NCBI GenBank assembly: GCA_944386965.1
Contig: CALXDE010000163.1
Coordinates: 1-12,391 of the forward strand
Reading direction: 5' to 3'
From: an uncultured Oscillospiraceae bacterium
GTDB taxonomy: Bacteria; Bacillota_A; Clostridia; Oscillospirales; Oscillospiraceae
Length of the DNA: 12,391 nt
Below are positions 7,535 to 12,391 of this stretch, piece by piece. The position numbers and the translations under genes were made by a program. Position 1 is the stretch's first letter. Every line of letters starts with the position of its first letter. The notes beneath the pieces are model-generated. The model did not search any database and was not told the origin of the DNA. It saw only the letters and a list, made by a program, of their open reading frames with translations.

Positions 7535-8470
7535 ATGTCCATTCATGAGTTTCGCCCCGGCGACCGGGTGGAGGGGTTCTTCCTCCTGTCCGGGGCCTAC
7601 GCCAAGCAGTCCGCCAACGGCAAGCCCTTTCTCAGCGTGGAGCTGGGGGACGCCTCCGGCACCATCGAGGGGAAGGTCTGGGACTACTCCGGCCCCGTCT
7701 CCCCCGCTGACACCGGCGAGGTGGTAAAGATCCGGGGCTTGGTCACAGAGTTTCGCGGCGCCCCCCAGGTGACGGTGGACCAGATCCGCCTGGCCCGGCA
7801 GGATGACGTGTACAATGTCAAAAGCCTGGTGCCCACCGCGCCCATGGATGAGGACGCGGCCTATCAGGAGCTGATGGCCCTGGTAGACTCCATCGCGGAC
7901 GAGGATTACCGCAAGGTGTGCCGGGGGGTGCTGGAGCGATATGGCGAGCGGTTTTTCACCATCCCCGCCGCCAAGAGCGTCCACCACGGCTTCCTCCACG
8001 GTCTTTTGATGCACACCCTCTTCATGGCCCGGACCGCCGACTATCTGGCGGGACTCTACAGCAGCGTCATCCATCGCAGCCTCCTGCTGGCGGGCGCCAT
8101 TCTCCACGACGTGGCCAAGTGCGAGGAGTTCAACACCTCCCCCCTGGGCTTGGTGACCGAGTACTCCGTCCGCGGGCAGCTCCTGGGCCATCTGGTCATG
8201 GGCGCTCAGGCTGTGGCGGCGTGCGCCGAAGCGCTGGGCATTCCGGAGGAGAAATCCACCCTGCTCCAGCACCTGCTCCTCTCCCACCACGGCCAGCCGG
8301 AGTTCGGCGCGGCGGTGGTGCCCATCTGTGCCGAGAGCGAGCTGCTCTCCCTCATCGACACCATGGACAGCCGCATGGAGATCTACCGGGAGGTGCTGGC
8401 GGAGACACAGCCCGGCACCTGCAGCGGCCGGGTGTTCGCCCTGGAGCACCGGGTCTACCGCCACCAGTGA
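7535..8470 (+). CDS. yhaM: YhaM family 3'-5' exoribonuclease (OB fold + HD domain)
   Basis: This 311-residue protein is almost the length of B. subtilis YhaM (about 314). Residues ~1-90 form an OB-fold nucleic-acid-binding domain (FLSVELGDASGTIEGKVWDY). Residues ~140-300 form an HD metal-dependent phosphohydrolase domain: HHG (H150, H151), H160, LHDVAK (H191, D192), LGHL (H219), LSHHGQPEFG (H251, H252) and D275. YhaM degrades RNA from the 3' end in Firmicutes and trims transcript ends. The ribosome site is not GGAGG but AGAAAG (7516-7521), 13 bases before the ATG, which matches the 5' part of the full anti-Shine-Dalgarno complement, so initiation may be modest. birA follows after 56 bases with no terminator, so the pair is probably an operon. 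Family assignment is firm; RNA targets are unknown. Confidence 0.9.
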   Translation: MSIHEFRPGDRVEGFFLLSGAYAKQSANGKPFLSVELGDASGTIEGKVWDYSGPVSPADTGEVVKIRGLVTEFRGAPQVTVDQIRLARQDDVYNVKSLVPTAPMDEDAAYQELMALVDSIADEDYRKVCRGVLERYGERFFTIPAAKSVHHGFLHGLLMHTLFMARTADYLAGLYSSVIHRSLLLAGAILHDVAKCEEFNTSPLGLVTEYSVRGQLLGHLVMGAQAVAACAEALGIPEEKSTLLQHLLLSHHGQPEFGAAVVPICAESELLSLIDTMDSRMEIYREVLAETQPGTCSGRVFALEHRVYRHQ

Positions 8471-8526
8471 TCCGCCGCCATCGGGCAGCGCGTTTGAGAA
8501 TCATACCGCAGAGAAAGAGGGGTTTC

Positions 8527-9543
8527 ATGGGCACCGATCAGGTCTATGCTTTTCTTCAGGCCCACGCCGGGGCCTATTGCTCCGGGGAGGAGATCAGCCG
8601 GCAGCTGGGGATCTCCCGGGCCGCCGTGTGGAAGGCGGTCAGCGCCCTGCGCGCCGGCGGGTACACCATTGATGCCCGGACGGGTCTGGGCTATGCTCTG
8701 GTGGACCGGCCGGACGCCCTCACCGAGCGGGAGATCCGCCGCTGTCTCCAGGCTCTGGGGGCGGAGGCGGGCGCCGCGCTCCGCTGCCTGAACGAGGTGG
8801 ACTCCACCAACTCCTACCTCAAGCGGGAGGCTCTCTCCGGCGCGGCCGACGGCACCTTTGCCGTGTCGGATTGCCAAACTGCCGGCCGGGGCCGGCTGGG
8901 GCGGACCTTCCAGTCCCCCGCCGGAAAGGGGATCTATCTCTCCGGACTTTTTCGCCCGGCCCTGCCGGCGGAAGCGCTCGTCCCCGTCACCGCTCTCACC
9001 GCCGTGGCCATGTGCGACGCGGTGGACTCCGTCTGCCATATCCGTCCGCAGATCAAGTGGACCAACGATCTGGTCCTCCATCAGAAAAAAATCGCCGGAA
9101 TCCTGACCGAGGTCGCCCTGGAGGGCGAGACAGGCGCGGTCCAATCCCTGGTGATCGGCGTGGGGATCAACGTCTCCCAGACGCCGGCGGACTTCTCCCC
9201 GGATGTGGCGGCCATGGCCACCTCTCTCTCCCGGGAGCTGGGACAGGCCGTGTCCCGCCCCGCGCTGGCCGCGGCCATGATCGCCGCGCTGAGGCGGATG
9301 ATGGCGGATCTCACCGGGGACCTGGGGCCCTATCTGGCCAAGTACCGCCGGGACTGCGTCACCCTGGGTCAGGAGGTTCAGCTCCTCCGGGGGACAGGAC
9401 CGGAGCGGGCCTTTGCCGAGGATATCGACGATCAGTTCGGCCTGGTGGTCCGCCGCAGTGACGGGCAGCGGGAAACCATCCGCTCCGGAGAGGTTTCAGT
9501 GCGGGGCCTGTACGGCTATGCCGCCTCGCGTCCGGAAGCATGA
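8527..9543 (+). CDS. birA: Bifunctional biotin-[acetyl-CoA-carboxylase] ligase / biotin repressor BirA
   Basis: This 338-residue three-domain BirA attaches biotin to carboxylase carrier lysines via biotinyl-AMP and, as a dimer, represses biotin genes. Residues ~1-65 form a winged helix-turn-helix (EEISRQLGISRAAVWKAVSALR then YTIDARTGLGYAL), so it is the regulatory (group II) type. The catalytic core has ST(N)S (VDSTNSYLKR), GRGRLGR (120-126), SPAGKGIYLS, KWTNDL (K177, N180, D181) and KIAGIL (188-193). The C-terminal SH3-like domain ends near ERETIRSGEVSVRGLYGY. ATG 8527 is supported by AGAAAGAGGGG at 8512-8522. The open frame reaches upstream to 7918 inside yhaM, but that is out of frame with yhaM and not coding. 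No biotin synthesis or carboxylase gene, and no recognisable BirA operator, lies in the window, so regulated genes must be elsewhere. Confidence 0.95.
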   Translation: MGTDQVYAFLQAHAGAYCSGEEISRQLGISRAAVWKAVSALRAGGYTIDARTGLGYALVDRPDALTEREIRRCLQALGAEAGAALRCLNEVDSTNSYLKREALSGAADGTFAVSDCQTAGRGRLGRTFQSPAGKGIYLSGLFRPALPAEALVPVTALTAVAMCDAVDSVCHIRPQIKWTNDLVLHQKKIAGILTEVALEGETGAVQSLVIGVGINVSQTPADFSPDVAAMATSLSRELGQAVSRPALAAAMIAALRRMMADLTGDLGPYLAKYRRDCVTLGQEVQLLRGTGPERAFAEDIDDQFGLVVRRSDGQRETIRSGEVSVRGLYGYAASRPEA

Positions 9544-9553
9544 AAGACCGTGG

Positions 9554-9585
9554 AGGCCGGGAGAGCGCTGCCCTCCCGGCCTTTT
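9554..9585 (+). terminator. Intrinsic terminator after birA
   Basis: A perfect 10-bp stem pairs AGGCCGGGAG (9554-9563) with CTCCCGGCCT (9573-9582), with a 9-base loop and a TTTT tail (9582-9585). It starts 10 bases after the birA stop, between birA and the convergent tag gene. No separate good terminator for tag was found in 9586-9656. Confidence 0.85.
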
Positions 9586-9656
9586 GCATCCCGCTTCTTC
9601 ATACCTTCCGGGGCTGCCTTCCGCCCGTCCCCGCTTCAGCCGCGATCCCCCGACGG

Positions 9657-10226
9657 TCAGGCTTCCCGGGAACCCTCCGCCAGAAAACAGCCCGGCTCAT
9701 GGGAAAAAACCACCCCCACCGCCTGGAGATAGGCATAGAGGATGGTGGTGCCCACAAAGGTCATCCCCCGCCGCTTGAGATCGGCGGACACCGCATCGGA
9801 GAGCGGCGAGCGGGTTTCCCCCGTCTCCTGGAGGACCGCGCCATCCGTCCAGTGCCAGAGATAGGCCGCGAAGCTCCCCCACTCCCCCTGAATCTCCCGG
9901 AATACCCGGGCATTGTCCACGGCGGCGCGGATCTTCCGCCGGTTGCGGATGATACCCGGCTCCTCCATGAGCTTCTGGATCTCCTCCTCCCCATAGGCGC
10001 AGACCCGCTCCAGATCGAAGCCGTCAAAGGCCCGGCGAAAGGCTTCCCGCTTGTTGAGGACGCATTCCCAGGACAGTCCCGCCTGAAAGGACTCCAGAAT
10101 CAGCATTTCAAAGAGCCTCTGGTCATTGTGGACCGGAACGCCCCACTCCTCGTCGTGGTAGCGGATATACCGGGGATTCCCGGGGTTTGCCCAGCGGCAT
10201 CTGTGTTTGTGATCCGGCCACTCCAT
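9657..10226 (-). CDS. tag: DNA-3-methyladenine glycosylase I (Tag)
   Basis: This 189-residue protein matches Tag in length and motifs. It removes 3-methyladenine from alkylated DNA, starting base excision repair. The expected zinc ligands are C10 and H24 at the N-terminus (RCRWANPGN...YHDEEWG) and H176 and C180 (SHEPGC) at the C-terminus. ESFQAGLSW holds E45 and W53, equivalent in spacing to E. coli Tag E38 and W46 in the base pocket. A helix-hairpin-helix-like region follows (GIIRNRRKIRAAVDNA). The frame opens upstream to an ATG at 10304, but that precedes the promoter. GGGAGGTG (10242-10235) is 8 bases from ATG 10226, which fixes the start. It is a single-gene unit, convergent with birA and divergent from the DUF5655 gene. 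No Ada box was recognised. Confidence 0.95.
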   Translation of the reverse strand: MEWPDHKHRCRWANPGNPRYIRYHDEEWGVPVHNDQRLFEMLILESFQAGLSWECVLNKREAFRRAFDGFDLERVCAYGEEEIQKLMEEPGIIRNRRKIRAAVDNARVFREIQGEWGSFAAYLWHWTDGAVLQETGETRSPLSDAVSADLKRRGMTFVGTTILYAYLQAVGVVFSHEPGCFLAEGSREA

Positions 10227-10266
10227 TCTCTCCCCACCTCCCGCTTTCTCTGCTTTTGGGCGTTTT

Positions 10267-10295
10267 ATTATACCACAGCCGGCTGCCGCCGGCAA
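10267..10295 (-). promoter_or_regulatory. tag: Promoter of tag
   Basis: On the minus strand, TTGCCG (10295-10290), a 17-base spacer and a perfect TATAAT (10272-10267) with an extended -10 TGG. The predicted start is near 10260, about 34 bases upstream of the tag ATG. Confidence 0.85.
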
Positions 10296-10304
10296 GACCG
10301 GCAC

Positions 10305-10333
10305 TTTTCAGCGCCGCCAACATGTGGTACAAT
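10305..10333 (+). promoter_or_regulatory. Promoter of the DUF5655 gene
   Basis: TTTTCA (10305-10310), a 17-base spacer and TACAAT (10328-10333) with an extended -10 TGG. Its -35 box is 9 bases from the tag -35 box on the opposite strand, so the two promoters are back-to-back. Transcription should start near 10340. Confidence 0.7.
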
Positions 10334-10359
10334 CAAGACATGAAATGGAGGCGTCGCCC

Positions 10360-10752
10360 ATGAAAACACCGGAATACTACGAGTCGGACCTTCTCTTTTT
10401 CTTCAACGGGCATCCTGCCGCGCTGGCGCTGTACCGCGCCCTGTTCACCCGGCTGGACAGCGCGTTTCCGGATGGCTCGGTTAAAGTGCAGCGCAGCCAG
10501 ATCAGCTTTTACGGCCGGCATCTCTTTGCCGCCGCCTCCCTGCCCCGGCGCAAAAAGGACCGTCCCGAAGGATGTCTGGTGGTCACCATCGGCCTTGCCC
10601 GCCGCCTGGAGTCCCCCCGGGCGGCTGTGTCGGTGGAGCCCTACCCCGGCCGCTGGACCAACCACATTCCAATCACCCGGGAGGAGGAGATCGACGCGGA
10701 ACTGATGGGTTGGCTGCAGGAGGCCTGGGACTTTGCCCAGAGCAAGCGGTAG
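10360..10752 (+). CDS. DUF5655 domain protein, function unknown
   Basis: This 130-residue soluble protein has no signal peptide or membrane segment. It spans a whole DUF5655 domain: FFNGHPAALALYRALF (13-29), then VKVQRSQISFYGRHLF from residue 41, a hydrophobic strand LVVTIGL, and the family signature VEPYPGRWTNHIPI from residue 92, followed by a C-terminal helix. The family has no established activity; members occur alone or as C-terminal parts of larger proteins. The conserved basic strand and the Tyr/Pro/Gly/Arg loop suggest ligand or nucleic-acid binding, but that is a guess. GGAGG (10347-10351) is 8 bases before ATG 10360. Earlier in-frame ATGs at 10324 and 10345 are less likely: the first lies upstream of the -10 box and the second has no ribosome site. 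The gene is divergent from tag. Confidence 0.85.
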   Translation: MKTPEYYESDLLFFFNGHPAALALYRALFTRLDSAFPDGSVKVQRSQISFYGRHLFAAASLPRRKKDRPEGCLVVTIGLARRLESPRAAVSVEPYPGRWTNHIPITREEEIDAELMGWLQEAWDFAQSKR

Positions 10753-10825
10753 CCGTGGGCGCCGCGCCCCGGGCAGCGGCATCTGGACCGTCCCCGCAAA
10801 CAGCGGACTTTCTGAACCCATATTT

Positions 10826-10865
10826 TACAATTTCTTCACCAAATCTCGCCGATTTCGGATATAAT
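10826..10865 (+). promoter_or_regulatory. AT-rich promoter region of the DUF1538 unit
   Basis: An AT-rich island in otherwise GC-rich DNA. TATAAT at 10860-10865 has only a poor -35 (TTCACC at 10835-10840, spacer 19). A second possible -10, TACAAT, lies at 10826-10831. Transcription from the first would start near 10872, leaving about 105 bases before the DUF1538 ATG. The remainder of 10753-10825 shows no clear terminator for the DUF5655 gene; the short GGGCG/CGCCC hairpin just after its stop has no T run. Confidence 0.6.
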
Positions 10866-10882
10866 AAAGAGCAATGATTCCC

Positions 10883-10984
10883 ATGGCAGATCGACGTGCC
10901 GCAGTTCCACGCCCTGCCGGGCGGCGGTGCGCGGCATGCGGAGCTGCCCGGGGAGAGGAGGTCTGCGGCGGCTGCTATGAATGA
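10883..10984 (+). CDS. Possible 33-residue CxxC...CxxC mini-protein
   Basis: A small open frame, ATG 10883 to TGA 10982-10984, encodes a basic N-terminal half followed by two cysteine pairs, CAAC (residues 16-19) and CGGC (28-31), in a C-x2-C-x8-C-x2-C pattern typical of a zinc knuckle. Its stop overlaps the start of the DUF1538 gene as ATGAATGA, an arrangement often seen with translational coupling. Against it: the ribosome site is weak (AAAGAG 11 bases upstream, possibly outside the transcript), and third-position G/C is lower than in neighbouring genes in the first half. It is a candidate only; the same bases could instead be a structured leader. Confidence 0.33.
   Translation: MADRRAAVPRPAGRRCAACGAARGEEVCGGCYE
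10917..10951 (+). promoter_or_regulatory. Leader hairpin upstream of the DUF1538 ribosome site
   Basis: A 9-bp stem with one G-U pair joins 10917-10925 and 10943-10951 around a 17-base loop. It ends 5 bases before GGAGG (10957-10961). The part GGGC (10919-10922) can alternatively pair with GCCC at 10911-10914. This could modulate translation, but in GC-rich DNA such stems also arise by chance. Confidence 0.35.
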
Positions 10985-12391
10985 AAAGCTCAAGGAAAAA
11001 ATCAGGGAGTCCCTCTCCAGCGTTCTCCCCATCACCGCCATCGTGCTGGTGCTCAGCATCACACTGGTGCCCATGGAGGTGGGGACGCTGGCCCTGTTTC
11101 TCGCCGGCGCGCTGCTGCTGATTGTGGGAATGGGGTTTTTCCAGCTGGGTGCGGAGATGGCCATGACCCCTCTGGGGCAGGGCGTGGGCGGTCAGCTGAT
11201 GGAGAGCGGCCGTCTGAGGCTGATGGTGCCGGTGGCCTTTGTCATGGGCGTCATCATCACCATCGCCGAGCCGGACCTCCAGGTGCTGGCCAACCAGGTG
11301 GCCTCCATCCCAAATCCCGTGCTGATCTGGACCGTGGCGGTGGGGGTCGGCCTCTTTCTGGTGGCGGCGGTACTGCGGATTCTCCTGCGCGTCCGCCTCC
11401 CTCACCTGCTGCTGATTTTCTATACCCTGCTCTTCCTGCTCTCCTTCTTCTCCCCGGACGCTTTTACCGCCGTGGCCTTTGACTCCGGCGGCGTCACCAC
11501 CGGCCCCATGACGGTGCCCTTCATCATGGCCCTTGGCGTGGGGCTCTCCGCCGTCCGCAGCGACCGGGAGAGCACCGGCGACAGCTTTGGTTTGGTGGCT
11601 CTGTGCAGCGTCGGGCCCATTCTGATGGTTTTGCTCCTGGGAATTTTTTACCACCCTACCCAGGCCGTCTACAATGCCGTGGAAATCCCCGCCGCGGTCA
11701 CGACGCAGGATGTGGCCCGCCACTTTCTCTCCGCCCTCCCGCAGTACGCCCGGGAGGTGGCCGTCAGCATTCTGCCGGTGGCCGGCGTCTTTGTGGTCTT
11801 TCAGCTCTTCCGCCGCGCCTACCGCCGGCGGCAGGTGGCCCGCATCACTGTCGGATTTCTCTACACGGTGATCGGCCTCATCCTGTTTCTCACCGGCGTC
11901 AACGTGGGGTTCGCCCCGGTGGGGAATCTGCTGGGCGCCGGACTGGCCGGCGGCGCCTTCCGGTGGCTTCTGGTTCCCATCGGCATGGTGATCGGCTACT
12001 ACATCGTCAAGGCGGAGCCGGCTGTGCAGGTCCTCAACGAGCAGGTGGAGGACCTCACCGGCGGCATGGTTTCCCGGAAGATGATGAACACAGTTCTCTC
12101 CATCGGCGTGGCCTGCGCGGTGGCCTTGTCCATGGTGCGGGTGCTGACAGGGCTCAACATCTATTGGCTCCTGCTTCCCGGCTACGCTGCCGCCCTTCTG
12201 CTCAGCCGCCGGGTGCCTGTGGTGTTTGTGGGCATCGCCTTTGACTCCGGCGGCGTGGCCAGCGGCCCCATGACCTCCACGTTTCTGCTGCCCTTGGCCA
12301 TGGGAGCCTGCGGCGCGGTGGGGGGCAACGTGGTGACCGACGCCTTCGGCATCGTGGCGATGGTGTCCATGGCCCCGCTGATTGCCATTCA
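10977..12391 (+). CDS. DUF1538 polytopic membrane protein, putative transporter (3' end outside window)
   Basis: At least 471 residues, with many hydrophobic segments, an inner-membrane protein of the DUF1538 family with no proven substrate. An internal duplication is clear, offset by about 250 residues: PVAFVMGVIITIAEPDLQVLANQV (84-107) against PIGMVIGYYIVKAEPAVQVLNEQV (from 334), and AFDSGGVTTGPMT (167-179) against AFDSGGVASGPMT (421-433). There are also paired DSFGLVA (from 202) and DAFGIVA (from 455) motifs. Two homologous halves with Gly-rich DSGG and AEP motifs within membrane segments are the classic plan of a secondary transporter or channel, so transport is inferred. The first ~11 residues are basic and cytosolic. 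ATG 10977 is the only plausible start; GGAGG lies 15 bases upstream, an unusually long gap that fits coupling to the preceding small ORF. The frame is open at the window end, and only a few helices should be missing. Confidence 0.9.
   Translation, partial: MNEKLKEKIRESLSSVLPITAIVLVLSITLVPMEVGTLALFLAGALLLIVGMGFFQLGAEMAMTPLGQGVGGQLMESGRLRLMVPVAFVMGVIITIAEPDLQVLANQVASIPNPVLIWTVAVGVGLFLVAAVLRILLRVRLPHLLLIFYTLLFLLSFFSPDAFTAVAFDSGGVTTGPMTVPFIMALGVGLSAVRSDRESTGDSFGLVALCSVGPILMVLLLGIFYHPTQAVYNAVEIPAAVTTQDVARHFLSALPQYAREVAVSILPVAGVFVVFQLFRRAYRRRQVARITVGFLYTVIGLILFLTGVNVGFAPVGNLLGAGLAGGAFRWLLVPIGMVIGYYIVKAEPAVQVLNEQVEDLTGGMVSRKMMNTVLSIGVACAVALSMVRVLTGLNIYWLLLPGYAAALLLSRRVPVVFVGIAFDSGGVASGPMTSTFLLPLAMGACGAVGGNVVTDAFGIVAMVSMAPLIAI

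Noticed and set aside
7526..8464. 312-codon minus-strand open frame over yhaM
   Set aside because: Antisense shadow of a gene with clear OB and HD motifs; no ribosome site or domain.
7918..8526. Upstream extension of the birA frame
   Set aside because: It overlaps yhaM in another frame and encodes low-complexity sequence; ATG 8527 has a good ribosome site and the normal BirA N-terminus.
8471..8526. Possible separate birA promoter
   Set aside because: The 56-base gap has no convincing -35/-10 pair; co-transcription with yhaM is simpler.
10836..11723. 295-codon minus-strand open frame across the DUF1538 start
   Set aside because: It is antisense to the membrane protein gene, His/Gln/Gly-rich with no domain; the plus-strand frame has conserved repeats.
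1..12391. Search by eye for tRNA, rRNA, riboswitch, insertion sequence, CRISPR and attachment sites
   Set aside because: Nothing recognisable. Intergenic gaps are all under 230 bases and are filled by promoters, leaders and terminators.

Overview
The window is a GC-rich chromosomal stretch from a Gram-positive, probably a high-GC Clostridia member of the Oscillospiraceae type (Flavonifractor/Lawsonibacter-like). The signs are strong AGAAAGGAGG-type ribosome sites, TTGNNN-17-TATAAT promoters (several with an extended -10), a YhaM-type exoribonuclease, a BirA with an N-terminal winged helix, and heavy G/C at third codon positions. The assignment is inferred from gene content and base use; no 16S gene is present. 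I see no mobile element, CRISPR array, tRNA or rRNA. This is compact housekeeping DNA with a dense set of small transcription units.

Layout. (1) 1-605: 3' end of a PHP-family histidinol-phosphatase gene, read rightward, with its own terminator. (2) 656-2050: two leftward genes. One is a class I aminotransferase with its own promoter and terminator. The other, upstream of it, is yaaA (peroxide stress/DUF328), with a probable terminator just before the aminotransferase promoter. (3) 2909-7446: a rightward unit of an RlmI-type 23S rRNA m5C methyltransferase followed 34 bases later by a 1051-residue fusion of an Endonuclease Q-like PHP nuclease to a UvrD-family helicase, closed by an 18-bp terminator hairpin. 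(4) 7467-9585: a rightward unit of yhaM (OB + HD exoribonuclease) and birA (biotin ligase/repressor), closed by a terminator. (5) 9657-10226: leftward tag (3-methyladenine DNA glycosylase I). It is divergent from (6) a small rightward DUF5655 protein gene at 10360-10752, with back-to-back promoters. (7) 10826-12391: promoter region, a possible 33-codon CxxC..CxxC mini-gene, and a DUF1538 polytopic membrane protein with an internal duplication, cut by the window end.

Theme and highlight. Three loci within about 8 kb bear on DNA damage: YaaA (peroxide/iron), the EndoQ-UvrD fusion (deaminated bases/AP sites plus unwinding) and Tag (alkylated bases). They are in separate transcription units, so any functional link is inference. 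The item most worth study is the EndoQ-UvrD fusion. It carries a sliding-clamp-like pentapeptide at the domain junction (QMSLF) and another at the extreme C-terminus (QLCLF), suggesting a single-chain, clamp-tethered machine that incises at a damaged base and then unwinds. The second candidate is the tiny Cys-pair ORF overlapping the DUF1538 start in an ATGAATGA arrangement.
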